A stretch of 64,000 nt of DNA from Druceiella hillmani (GCA_039881145.1 JAYKKI010000087.1:7016001-7080000); one strand, 5' to 3'. Shown: positions 24,722 through 35,964, numbered from the stretch's first letter. The notes: generated from the sequence alone by a model not told the origin. Translations and numbers: made by a program.

Positions 24722-24722
<1 letters not shown>

Positions 24723-24771
<49 letters not shown>
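24723..24771. repeat. (TA)n microsatellite
   Basis: TA run with one TTT interruption near its 3' end. Confidence 0.95.
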
Positions 24772-24980
24772 AATATTGATATACATATATGTATATTTTT
24801 TATTGTCGTTAAAATAAAATTTTAAACATGATTTTTTTGTCGAAAAATTTAAAAAAATATTCATAATTATTTCTTGTCTTTTTTGTACACACGATACTGG
24901 CGCACATTATTCAGCGCCGCTTAGGGGAATAAACCGCGAACAGCTGTAAAGACATATGCTGCCGACATAGTTGCTTCAGA

Positions 24981-25021
24981 TTTCTTATTTCTCTTCTTCT
25001 CTTCTTCTCTTCTCTTTTTTT
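24981..25021 (+). repeat. Homopyrimidine tract
   Basis: About 40 bases composed almost only of T and C, as CTT/TTCTC units. It could adopt triplex structure or serve as a polypyrimidine tract; no acceptor AG follows closely. Confidence 0.75.
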
Positions 25022-25119
25022 GCAATCTAATAAATTTCTTGGAATCATGATGCTTCGTGGTAATGTACATGATGCTCTGATGGTGGCATGATGCTCTTTA
25101 ATTTAAGTGTATTCGTGAA

Positions 25120-25282
25120 ATATTAGCAAAGATCTTTACTAATATCCCACCTGAAGATGTAATACAACGAAACCTAGGTCGTGGTAAAGAAATTAAAGAA
25201 AGTAGAAATAATACTACATCACGTAATTTCATTTTATTGTGAATAATGGATTTCTACAAAATTAATGCCAAATATATTCAAT
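25120..25282 (+). mobile_element. Hammerhead-family repeat, right half with intact end
   Basis: It runs from ATATTAGCAAAGATC through the ribozyme-like segment, AAGTAGAAATAATACTACAT, TTTATTGTGAATAATGGATT, and ends TTCTACAAAATTAATGCC then AAATATATTCAAT. That end is the reverse complement of the left end at 2657, 19199 and 63184, showing that the family has terminal inverted repeats beginning TTGAATATATTTGGCG. The left arm is missing. Confidence 0.8.
25147..25184 (+). ncRNA. Hammerhead-like motif, stem II deleted
   Basis: CCAC/GTGG, CTGAAGA, GAAACCTAGGTC are intact, but the stem II segment is shortened to TGTAATACAAC, removing four bases of its 5' strand. Probably inactive. Confidence 0.55.
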
Positions 25283-26987
25283 ACCAAGCATTAATTTTTG
25301 TATTTCATATTATAAATTTAAAATTTCAAAGTAACGACAACAATAGGTTTAAAGTTTTATCTAATTCAAAGATGATATTAACCTTAACGTTAATTTTGTG
25401 TTTCTAAATGAACGCTTAGTTTAAAATCAGCTTAGAATTGTGTAACTTTTTTTTATATTCACTCAGATGAGATAAAATTTCATTGTAAAATGTCACCAAA
25501 TATTTATAAGACACGTGTAAAAGTTTTTCTATTTTCCAAGGATGCGTGTTTCTTTTAATACCTTACCATATTAAAGGAGAATTATATATTTGTTTTCCTT
25601 ATTTCTGTTCTGGCTCGTTTTTAAAATTTTCTAAAAACTGTTTAATCCATGAACTGATTTTATTTGCTATTTCATTCAGGTAAAAAGAGATTTTGCCGAT
25701 ATTGGTATATGCTATAATTAACTTCTTTTTCATGGCGAAAGTAAATTCTGTTAAAAAATATACTTGTGCTTATCACTTATTAATACTATTCAAAAGGAAA
25801 AGCTCTATCAAGCACGTAACTTATAATCTTAAATCTGGTAATTATTGTATATACGTTTTTTCTCTTCTCTGTAAATTCACGAAGAATGTATTAATTTCGG
25901 TATGTTGTCTTCATTTATGAAAGAAAATTCTGAATACGATACTTTTAAACGTTGTAAACTTACTCGCGTACACAAGATTTTTGTGTGCATTTTAATGATT
26001 AGTATAGGAAAAAAATGAGTGAAAATGTTATGTGAATTCTCAGCTTATCAAGAGAGAAGAAGGGACATGAGCAGTTCCAGGAAAATGTACATAACGTAAG
26101 GTTTTTATACATATATTAGTTTTTATACATATATTTAATTTCGCTTGGTATTCGAGCTTGATATCGTTCGATTTCATTTGGTATACTCGCACAAATGCAT
26201 CATTTAAAAGTTTGGAAGATATAATTAATTTCAAATAAAAAAAAAACAACAAAGAGTAAATAATAAGCTCGAGTACTTAATAAGTGTGAGTACTTGTTTT
26301 AAAAATTAATAAGTAAAATAAATTTATAAAGATTACATCTTACAATATCAAATACATGAAATAAAATTGTACCTGAGTCAAAATTACTCTCTTTATTTTT
26401 TTTCCATTTATTAACTCTCTAAGCTGAAAGAACTTTGGAAAACGTATTACAAAGTAAAATAAATCTTTCTGCATTTTTGCTAATCAACTCTGCTGCGCTA
26501 TTACATACTCTCCAAACTTATTTACGAGTAATAGAACTAAAAAGGAACCACACGAGATTTCGAATCTATCAGCAATGTCGTGCCACCTCCAGGGCGTTTC
26601 TTGTTGTAGCTTATTTTATATAAATGTAAATTTAAATATGATATCCCATGTGGATGTTAGCATACAGGTTCGGTCTATTGTCCGAGTCATAAAATAACGT
26701 GGTTATCGGATAGAGAATCCGAGTCAAAAAATAACAAGATTATCGAACTATTGTCCCACTCCTTCGCTACAAGTTGTTTACGGCCAACACACGTGTGCGT
26801 AAGCGTGATGCACAGCAATGTAATAAAGTACGCAATCTGGAAAATGAATAGTCGCGTGAAGATAGACATTGTCACTGGCAACCGCGCGCATAACAATTTT
26901 ATATTGTCTTCGATATTTAAATGCTATTTGGCTACTAAATTGAGTCGTATTTTAATACTTCTCACTTTTTTAATTATTTTATTTTCG
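25283..26987. other. Non-coding stretch
   Basis: No gene called. The 100-codon plus-strand frame 26751-27053 overlaps a minus-strand frame and shows no domain. A short duplication GTTTTTATACATATATT occurs near 26100. Confidence 0.35.
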
Positions 26988-27015
26988 GAAATAACAATAA
27001 TAGTATTGTTATTTC
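26988..27015. repeat. Perfect inverted repeat, 12-bp arms
   Basis: GAAATAACAATA and TATTGTTATTTC are separated by four bases. Confidence 0.85.
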
Positions 27016-27598
27016 TGACTTATAACACGTATTATTACTTTCATTGCGTGTAAATTTATATTATCAGGTTAGCAAAATTTCGTATCATTTTGCGAAGTAT
27101 GTAGCCCTCATATTATAAAGATATAAATTGTCGATTGCCTTATCTTGATATCCCTTCATTTACTATACCTGTTGTGGGCAGTATGATTTTGCAAATTTTG
27201 AATGATACTATTTTAATGCTGGCATTATGGCATCATTCTCTGTAAAATAAGGAAATTAATATATTTGAGGAAAATTCGCGCCTAATCCATTAAAAGTCAC
27301 TCCTTGTATTTAGTTGCTCGTCATTCATGTAACCATACGGATGATTTAGTACATGATTCCTTTGGTTTAAAGAATCTAAATTAATCACAACACTTATATT
27401 TTCCACAATAAGGGCGTGAAAAGCGTTTATCAAACCACAAACTATTCTTAGGTCTAAGAATGATTTTCATAAAGTGGTATTAAAATAATCTTGCGATAAT
27501 ACGCTTACTTCTCCCATTAATTACTTCTGTGATCCAACAACGTATAGTTATTAGACTAAACTTATTGGCTTACTTGGTAGTTTACTGTATGCCGCACC

Positions 27599-28502
27599 TC
27601 ATCTGCATGATTCAAGGTCTGAAACAGAAGTACGGAAACTTCTGTCGATAGTCACTACTATGATATCGTCGAGAAACCTATTATAGAAACTCTCCTTATT
27701 ATTAGACAGCATTAGAATCATATTATAGAATCTAGCCTGATAGCAGAAAATTTCCTAAAACAATTAGACACATGATTAAAAATGGGTTTATTAGATTTTG
27801 GTATTTATGTAAATTATTTTACTGAGGCTGAAATAAAATTTTTGAACATATCATCACAAACAATTATAACCTTAGTATTTTCTAAGTTATCAAATATATA
27901 ATTTATTTTATTATGGTCAAAATCTAGGTCCAAAGTAACAAATTTATTTCGAAGATAGTCTCTCACGGTTTTCGTTATTCTTCACACACTTTGTTTAAGC
28001 ACATGAAACTGACTCACTATTCTTATATTGATCTCATCGGTTTGTAATTTTATTAAATGTATTCCACGTACTAATCAAGAACTTTTCTCTCAGTCATTTA
28101 AACTTGGCGTTTCTTCGATAATACGAGTAGATTGAAATTTTTCGTCATGATGGGCATTAAAACAATGAATTATTTCATCACTTATAGAACTTGCTAGTCA
28201 AACTTAATATTGTGGCACTCTGAGTTGTTTAACAACGTGTTGCACATATCTGAGGAGTCTCTGCGGAAAATTAGGTAAGTCATCCTAAATTTTTCCATTC
28301 AAATGTTCATAACAAATTAACGTACATAACATTTACAGTTTTGCAGTAAATAAATCTTCATTGCTTCCATTATACGCCAACCAGTTTGGTTTTGGCAATT
28401 AGTGTAAACACCATGATCCATTGTGTTTGGTGCCCTTCGATAATCTGAAATATTTGGGGATTCGGCAGATATTTTAATATTTTGCTCTTCCCACAAAGAT
28501 AA
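27599..28502 (-). pseudogene. Unrecognised coding-like region, broken; possible relic gene
   Basis: The minus strand shows a chain of open segments with balanced composition. 28502-28317 (61 codons) contains ISDYRRAPNTMDHGVYTN. A second segment starts after an acceptor-like TAATTTTCCGCAG. A third (about 28190-27834) is open except for three TGA codons; its last part reads TVRDYLRNKFVTLDLDF, then NTKVIIVCDDMFKNFISAS. A plausible donor (CA|GTAAAA at 27832) and acceptor (CTAATTGTTTTAG, ending 27755) define a 78-nt intron. The frame continues in phase with EIFCYQARFYNM and is open to TGA at 27599-27601. The alternation before VIIVCDD loosely recalls periplasmic-binding-type ligand domains of receptor guanylyl cyclases, but this is a guess. 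Stops and frame changes argue for a relic, though some pieces could be live exons. Confidence 0.35.
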
Positions 28503-29024
28503 TCAAATGGTATTATTTTTTTTGAGTTCTATGCTAGCAGGGATGACATAAAAATGCGACTCTTTGAATATAACCTGCAAACAAATCCTTAAACACAGCG
28601 CCTCTCGCCAACGTTTTCTTCGATGAAAAAAATTTGTATGAGATAATACAGAACTTTATATAACTAAAACTTATTCGCTCATCATTAAGAATTTTTGGAT
28701 AAAATTTACATTTGAAAGATAAGGTTTAAGCTATTTGTAATGACATCATTAAAAACATAACCTCGGGCGTAATTTCAGTTCGTATTTAATGTTTATGTTG
28801 ATAGCTTTACAGTTCGGAACAACATAATAATACATTTTTGTAAAGCATATTAAATTATATGGAAAAAATTTAAGTTACTGGAAGCATTTTAAGAATGTTA
28901 ATATTTAATAAAATTTATAACGTTTGTTTGTGATTATATATTCTTATATTTTAATTCAGATCAAATTAAAAAAATAATTTACGTGGAATAATATATTATA
29001 TGCCTTACTACTATTTGTATGCGT

Positions 29025-29028
<4 letters not shown>
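28503..29028. other. Non-coding stretch
   Basis: No further coding-like segment was resolved upstream of the relic at 27599-28502. Confidence 0.35.

Positions 29029-29070
<42 letters not shown>
29029..29070. repeat. (TA)n microsatellite
   Basis: A pure TA run of about 42 bases. Confidence 0.95.
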
Positions 29071-29074
<4 letters not shown>

Positions 29075-30479
29075 CATTGTTCGTAACACATTACTTTAAT
29101 CGGGGGTGAGGTTTATTTTATATTTTCAGGGTCAAAATTATTTCAGCAATGTGAAGAATCATAATAGAAATCAATGTAAATCAATCAAAATCAAAGACAA
29201 ACATATTACATTTATTTTTCGGCCCAAATAACTGGCTTTATCGTACCTATTACATATTTTGTGAAATTGAAAAAATTATACGACGTATCACAGTGAATAG
29301 ACCCTAAAAATGTGTAGCGTCTTCTGAATAAGTTATAAGATATATTGTAGGGGTATATTGTAAGATATTACGCAACTATATAAACCCGATAAAAGGAATT
29401 TTTATGCGAAGTAAAGAGTAACATGTGCTGCGAATGTGCGATACCGCGTTTCCGGTATCATTGTTGGATACACGCAACTTGGCTCAAATACACAAATAAC
29501 ATGAGGTCTCTTGTTGTCGCGTGGAAGTGGAAACTTTCATATTTACTTCAATTGAAAATAAGGAAACGTTGGAATATATGCAACGGAATACATCTGACTT
29601 ATAATTTTTATAAAACGAAAATAAAGATCATCATTTTTTCATTGTCTCTCAATAAATTTTGAAACACATTTAAAAAATTCGACTTGAAAAAATAGAATAA
29701 TTAGATTTATTGAAAGACAGACAAATTTTTTGTCTGTTTCTCACCTTAGTAGAATTCATTATTTCAATTTTACTTTTTAAAAGATAGTTTTTAAACACGG
29801 TGTATTAAACTGGTTAGTAACAGTCAAAGAACGTAAACAAAAATAGAAAAAAGTTGACATTGAAAAAAAAAACAACTTTAACAGGTTGATTCAGAGAGCG
29901 GCACGTACACTGTTTTTTTAAAAATCAGCACCTTAATAAAAAATTTGCAAATATATTTCACAAGATGTTTTCTAAGATGATGTTTTTTTATGTTATTCGC
30001 TTTTTTTTAAAGACATCGAGATATGTTCATTGGCTTATTTCTGTATATATGAGAAATTTATGAAACATCTGAAAATTGAAACGTGTTTATTACTATGGAT
30101 ACTTTCCGTGCGTACGAGGACTATAAGGGACGTAAACTTTGGTTTACGCAAGTCTGGCGCGACCACTTGCACTATTAAGCATTATGTAGCTGAATATATA
30201 AAATAACCTGTTAGATACAAGTGGAATTCGCATTACGAGGATTTCATACAATATATTCTTCTAACATATAGATATAAAAGGTTATACAATATTTTTTTAT
30301 GTTATTCGCTTTTCACAGATAAACATCCTAGAAGATTTCTAAAAAGCTGTGAGGTTTAAAATTATCAGTTTAGTTTCTCTATTGACTGCAGTGAAATTGT
30401 TATAACTGAAAAAGATTCAGTTTGGACCCCTTATTTTGCCTTTGCTCTACCAATCATTACCCTACAAGATACGTGACTG
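29071..30479. other. Non-coding stretch
   Basis: Contains a 23-base segment, TTTTTTTATGTTATTCGCTT and a few more bases, at about 29982 and again at about 30293. A G+C-richer patch at 30105-30165 holds the small palindrome CGTAAACTTTGGTTTACG. No gene. Confidence 0.4.
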
Positions 30480-30723
30480 AACATCAAGTTTCTATGTGAA
30501 ACCATTTTTAAAGAAAACGACTACGATAGACTGTTGGCGGAACATCAAGTTTCTAAGTGAAACAATTTTTAAAGAAAACGACTACGATAGACTGTTGGCG
30601 GAACATGAAGTATCTAAGTGAACATTTTTTTAAAGAAAACGGCTGCGATATACTGTTGGCGGAACATCAAGTTTCTAAGTCAAACAGGTTTTTAAAGAAA
30701 ACGGCTACGATAGACTCTTGGAT
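30480..30723 (+). repeat. 61-bp minisatellite, four copies
   Basis: Four head-to-tail copies with starts near 30480, 30541, 30602 and 30663. Each contains AACATCAAGTTTCTA(A/T)GTGA, TTTTTAAAGAAAACG and CTACGATAGACTGTTGGCGG. The copies differ by a few substitutions, with GGCTGCGATATACTG in the third and ending in TAGACTCTTGG in the fourth. An open frame (30557-30814) runs through because the period is not a multiple of three; it is not a repeat protein. Confidence 0.95.
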
Positions 30724-31250
30724 GTCTATGTGCGTAATCATACAAAGGTTCATTTTTTTCTTTTCATGGTACAGGACACTAGAAATGAAGAATGTAATCC
30801 AAATTCGATTCTAATTATAAGTAAGGTAAAATTATGGCAACTTGGTGGTCGTAAGAAATAGTTTGAATATCGCAATAAGATTTTATATAAATATTGAGAG
30901 TCTACTACTAAACTTTTTAAATAATATGTGAACACACATAATTGGAACTACATAGACACACGTTTTCCAAAGTGTGACATTTAAATACCTAATTTACTTT
31001 GACCGCTTTTTTTACTGCATTGATAGAAATATTCGACGCTAAGCTTGTTAACAGATATTCTCATTATATTCTTTATGCATACGAATAAGCATACTTCACG
31101 CATACATTAAGGTTTTCTACTTTTTGTGCTAAATTATTTTTCCCTGATGTTTGTGGGGATAAAAATCAGAATTAGTTCAACAACAATTATTATTCTTTAC
31201 AATTTTTAACGAATTATTGTGCCTTCTGCGCCAGTTTACATTATTTTACA

Positions 31251-31488
31251 TTAAAAGATAGCCCAGCGCGCTCTTGTGGTTATTACACGCAGGACTTGAA
31301 TCACGTACTATTCTATTGCAGTGAGCATGATGAAGTGCGTAGAGTTTTGTTGGAGACCATGCATAGAAATAATAGTAGAGTAGAATAACGTGAACCGTTG
31401 GAATGAGGAATTTTTAGCCATGGTGACTTGGTTGAGTGTGGATCAAACTTTTTTGGTTTTTAAGACTATCTCCAAAATCATTCTATAA
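31251..31488 (+). pseudogene. Non-LTR retrotransposon fragment, carboxy terminus
   Basis: The frame at 31251-31388 gives LKDSPARS, then CGYYTQDLNHVLFYC, then SEHDEVRRVLLETM. This is the cysteine/histidine segment found at the end of reverse-transcriptase polyproteins of many insect LINEs (pattern SP.C.CG..xQDLNH...C). The expected first cysteine is Arg (CGC, one transition from TGC). A stop (31386-31388) and a +1 shift separate it from a second piece at 31399-31488, reading NEEFLAMVTWLSV and ending KTISKIIL, which resembles the last helix of such proteins. The catalytic reverse-transcriptase region is absent. The strand is plus, so the body would lie upstream but is not recognisable. Confidence 0.6.
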
Positions 31489-32305
31489 AAAATAACACCA
31501 AAATTTGAGGCATATAGGGCATTCGACAAAAGCCTGCTAGAAAAAATGGAGATCCTAAATGGCTCATTATATAGGGACAGTGCATAATCCTTGTAGTAAA
31601 ATTACGGACCCCACACAGGGCTTTTAGACATCCTGGGAGTTGGATTGGGAATCTTGAAAGTTAGAAATTTCCCAGTAGGCAGTAAACTTTGATTAAGTTG
31701 TGAGTAAAACTCGCGAGCCACATATGCCGTACCCACAACTTTTAAACTGCACAGAGTTTATTATTTATTTATAAACTTCCATTATGAATGTTCATGGTGA
31801 CTGAAAATATTTCAATCACGCTGACGTCGAACCTGTTTGTATTGAAAACATGTTAAAAATTATCTTCTCGTTTATTTTCGTTGCTTCAATAACTTAGGAA
31901 GCAATCTTTTACTGTATAAGTAGATGGAAAATACAATGTATTTCTTAAAGCATTTTACATACATAACTTAATTTCTATGTAAAAGTTTGTAAATTTGTCT
32001 TTTCTTTAGATATTTGACCGCCAATTGCGAAAAAAGACTACTTGGTCTATATGAAAATTCACATAATTTACTTATATATATTTAAAGTATTTTACATAAA
32101 ATTCATATACTTAAAGTATATATTTAACTATAAAGCTCCAAAATGTTTTGTTAGTTAAAGTTGAGGTATATTAAACCTATCTAGTAACAATTAATGTTCC
32201 TTCTCCCACATCTATTTGAGGAAAGAATCTTTTAGGAAATCAAATTTCGTCAATGACAAGAGGTCAATGCTCGCTGTGCGTGTTTTTGCAACAATCATAT
32301 CTTAT
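31489..32305. other. Non-coding stretch; start may be LINE 3' tail
   Basis: The first few hundred bases are less A+T-rich and could be the 3' untranslated tail of the retrotransposon fragment. No polyA or target duplication is clear. Nothing else is supportable. Confidence 0.3.
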
Positions 32306-32380
32306 TTATATATGTATATATATATATATATATATGCATATATATATATATATACACACACATATATATACACACACATG
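32306..32380. repeat. Compound (TA)n/(CA)n microsatellite
   Basis: TA blocks with GTA and GCA interruptions and two short CACACA blocks. Confidence 0.95.
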
Positions 32381-32724
32381 TATGTGGTCGCGCATGCACG
32401 TTATTTTAAATATTTATCGTATTTTCTTCCATTTAAATTCTGGATATATCAATTCATTTTACATTTATTATGGCAGAAGTATGGTTGGCTTAACTTGATT
32501 TTAAATCTCGCGAAAATTTCTAATTATACTATATTTAACAGGTACGGTATAACTTTATAAATCCGACAAAAAGTATGTCACACGTAAAATTGAATTATGA
32601 CGAAAGAGCGAATTATGAAAAAGCGCGAATGTAAAACAAATAGCGGAACAAAGATTTGATAATTACTTATCTTTTGAAGACCACTTTAGAGTACTAAGTA
32701 CAATATAATATTATTTCATTACAG

Positions 32725-32782
32725 TGTATCGCTAACATTGTTATTTGTATTGAGTATTACAAATAACAATGTTAGCGATACA
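32725..32782. repeat. Perfect inverted repeat, 25-bp arms
   Basis: The arm at 32725-32749 (beginning TGTATCGCTAACATTG) is matched exactly by its reverse complement at 32758-32782, around the 8-base loop TTGAGTAT. It lies 127 bases before the 3.27 kb duplication. Confidence 0.95.
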
Positions 32783-34188
32783 TAATATAATCCTATAGTA
32801 ATATAATCCAAAGTATTCGTAGTAAATTTCTAATTACCGTTTTATTGTAATTATTCGATAAATTTGGATTTTATTAAGAGCATATTCTTGATGTTTTTTG
32901 ATTATAAGAAGTCTTTAACTTTTATAATTCATATAGGGAAATATGTTAGATTTCTGGTGATGCAACTACTCTATTTTGTGAAGAGTAGATTCGCTTGAAT
33001 AAACTACGCTTTTTCCTTTATTAATGCAATTGCAATCGATCTAGACGATTGGGAAATTTAAATCTTCTGTGATATTAATAAAATACATGACTTTTTTTTT
33101 TACTTATTTTTGATGATATATAGAACGTTTAAAAGGAACTTAGGTGACATACGTGTTCTCAAAATAATGAAATTTAAATAGAGAATATAAACAACCAACT
33201 CCTTATACGCGATAGTTTTTGTACCTGGTCTCAGCAAACGACTTGGACGTGACAAATAATTATATTTAGATTAAGGTCACGGCCACATGGAACACGTGCC
33301 CCACGTATGGAGTCAGAGTAAATTTATTTAGTGGCGTGTAGTTGACACAAACGCGCTAAGTTTAATTTTGTTTACCTATTCAACAGAAATAAGATGGAGG
33401 TCTCGTGTGAGATATAGCGGGAATATACGTGTAACTTATTCACCTTGCTTTAAAATAAACACAAAATTCTCTAGAATATAAGTTCAATATGCCATGTATA
33501 TATCCGTCCGTCTGTTCTACACTCAATATTTTCACAGTTTCAGACTTGAAGTTTTGCAAGTATATGCTTCATATGGAAATCTCGATTAATTTGTAACCAA
33601 AGTATTTATTTTTCTATTTCGCAATTTTTTTTAAGAGAAGGGATGAAAAACTAAATTTAAGCATAATTTCATGAATATTTGTATAGCGTATCATAAGAAA
33701 AACCTTTCAAAATTGAGATCCATTTGTCACTTTTAATTTTTTAGCGTAGCGTGGCTTTACGAAATATTACGTTTCAAAGTCGTTTCAATGCATCCCTTCT
33801 CTCCTATTTCCAAAGAAGACTATATAAGAATCTGGAAGGTATTGCGAAAATGGATTTTTACGTTGTTTATCAAATGAAATTATTTTGAGTGACTACAGTT
33901 AATTTGTTTGGAACTAACAAAACAATTGTAAATATGCAGAAAAAACGTTTAACTACACGGAAACAATGCAGATGGAAATTATTCGACAACTGACCGTAAT
34001 TGTGTAATTAAGGTAAATTAATATATTTACTAAAAAATGTTTTTCAATATTTAATTAAACAGAAATACAGTAGGTGGATCAGAAGAGCAAGTTCAACGGC
34101 CGGGATATTAGAATACATATTCAGCTACCGTATCTGGTCCATAAAAATTCATAATCTTCTAAAGGAAGCAAATTATATGTGTTTGATA

Positions 34189-34530
34189 TTAATATTGCAT
34201 ATTTTTGGGACAGATCGGTTGGGTGAGCGACAAATCTTGCTTTTTAATTGTAAATCCAAGTGGACGAAGTAAAAGCGGGTAATCATTTTTACTTAGTTTA
34301 TGACCACCGAAAGGTCTATACTTTGAAATTTCCTTTGGATTCTGTGTTTTTAAGGAAAGAAGACGGTACGAGATGCGGAGATGGATATTTTTTTTAAATT
34401 TCATGCTGTTACGTTCAAGTGTTCTAGAGTCCGATTTCGGGACCAATACACATTTACACAGCTTCCTCAAGGCTCGATCTCGGACCGAAATGTATGCGAA
34501 AGCTTGACAGCAGAGGCGTTCTTCTGCGTA
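34189..34530 (-). CDS. Hypothetical minus-strand frame in duplication copy 1
   Basis: A run of 113 sense codons is open on the minus strand, from after TGA near 34531 to the stop at 34189. No ATG occurs until the internal NSMKF; a TTG lies at 34470. The peptide contains VPKSDSRTLERNSMKF, SKYRPFGGHKLSKNDYPL and LTQPICPKNMQY; it is basic and hydrophilic, with no recognisable domain, signal peptide or membrane segment. A plus-strand frame (34381-34575) overlaps it. It could be an exon, a relic or chance in a slightly G+C-richer patch. It is not supported as a gene by anything but its length. Confidence 0.15.
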   Translation of the reverse strand, partial: YAEERLCCQAFAYISVRDRALRKLCKCVLVPKSDSRTLERNSMKFKKNIHLRISYRLLSLKTQNPKEISKYRPFGGHKLSKNDYPLLLRPLGFTIKKQDLSLTQPICPKNMQY

Positions 34531-34657
34531 TATTCACTAATTAACGACGGGGCATACAAATGCTTGACATGGTGAGATGATCGCCAACAATAAAATGATT
34601 TCCACTGCCTTTCAATATGTTATTGTTAAATCTTAAAATTCTGACAATATGTAAACA

Positions 34658-34663
<6 letters not shown>

Positions 34664-34726
<63 letters not shown>

Positions 34727-34738
34727 CACACACACATA
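34664..34738. repeat. (TA)n(CA)n microsatellite, copy 1
   Basis: TA run of about 61 bases (34664-34724), followed by CCCACACACACATACA. Confidence 0.95.
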
Positions 34739-35008
34739 CACAAACGTATACCACCTTATATATAGCATACCAATTTATTTATTACTTCGCATTGGTTTTC
34801 ATTAATTAAAAGAATATTTTCTTGTTTAAATATTTTATTTTTCATGATCGATTTCCGCAATGGATGTCTGCCTGGGCTTTGCAATTTATTATGACGCTAT
34901 CAATTTTGATTAACAACACAAACGTTTTTAGTGTTTCATTTTACCTCTTCAATTGACATAGTATAATAGTGAGATTATTTTATGATAAAGATTTTAAATT
35001 GAAATTAT

Positions 35009-35085
35009 CGTGACTGGAGACATATTTAAAGAAATATCTTAAAATTTACGTGACTGGAGATATATTTAAGGAAATATAACTCTTC
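35009..35085 (+). repeat. 40-bp tandem doublet (also at 38278-38354)
   Basis: CGTGACTGGAGA(C/T)ATATTTAA(A/G)GAAATAT occurs at 35009 and 35049, a period of 40. The same doublet appears in copy 2 of the duplication. Confidence 0.85.
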
Positions 35086-35334
35086 TTGTGAATTTAGGGT
35101 CTTCCACAATACTAAGTGCCATTTTCTGGTCTTTTGATGAACTGAAAGAGATTACTAAAATAGCAGAATGTTCCCCAAACGTACAAGTAAGTTGAAATTC
35201 AAGAATCCCTTTAAAAACAAATAAAAGAGTAAACATGTAACATTACCTAACATTTGTATATGAGTAATAATACTAATTTTTTTTGAACTTTGAACATAGA
35301 TGATTTCAGATTTTTGACATAATTATGTAGCTAA

Positions 35335-35964
35335 TTAATTCGGGGAAAACTACAAAACGCTTTGCACAATCAAATCTCCCAAAAAAACTGTAACGGAAAA
35401 TATCACACCATATTTTCAAAAACATTTTATGGGAAAATATTTTCATCCCAATCCACAGCAATGAATGGAATTATGTTGTCATATTCGTCGTTATTGAATA
35501 TCACATTATGTCATTGTTACAGTGATCTTGTTATTCAAATATCATCAAATTCAATATATGGGAATAGATGAAAAATAAAAACTTTTCCTTTTTCGTTTGT
35601 GTGTGTACGTGTACGTGTGTGGGTCTGTATTTGTGTAAGTGTTTCACTACGAACTATTCTGATATATTTAGTTTCCAGCCTGGATACATTCTCAACCGTC
35701 ATTAAGGAAATCAATGCTCTTGGTATGATCGGTCAATATGCTCTTAAAATGGGTCGTAAATGAGTCTGCAAGTCTCAAGTTATTGTTATCGGTAGTCAAA
35801 GCGCCTTTCAATTTCACACAACGAGACCGCAATCTCCTACTACACCTCGATCTGGACCAAACTTTTCACCAGAGTATATTTTCACACAAAAACTAAAATG
35901 TAACTCCGTCTTATCCTCTTACTACCTTAGCTTAAGCATCATTGTAAAAAGTGATCGACTTTAA
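35335..35964 (+). other. Long frame interrupted only by two TGA codons
   Basis: One plus-strand frame has no TAA or TAG for 209 codons, from 35335 until TAA at 35962-35964. It is broken only by TGA at 35569-35571 and 35761-35763. The middle part, VIKEINALGMIGQYALKMGRK without its last residue, uses GCT, GGT, CGT, AAG and ATC codons unusual for this A+T-rich DNA. A splice-acceptor-like TTTAGTTTCCAG precedes it at 35678. I recognise no family. It may be a relic exon or chance. The same frame exists in copy 2 (38604-39233). Confidence 0.2.

Noticed and set aside
24981..25021. Polypyrimidine tract as a splice acceptor
   Set aside because: It is followed by TGCAATC without a nearby AG and without an open frame downstream.
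26751..27053. 100-codon plus-strand frame with a hydrophobic end
   Set aside because: Overlaps an opposite-strand frame, no signal of selection visible, hydrophobic end is expected from T-rich DNA.
30480..30723. CRISPR-like array
   Set aside because: Whole 61-bp units repeat with no distinct spacers, and the DNA is eukaryotic.
30557..30814. Repeat-protein reading of the 61-bp minisatellite
   Set aside because: The period is not a multiple of three, so successive units are read in different frames.
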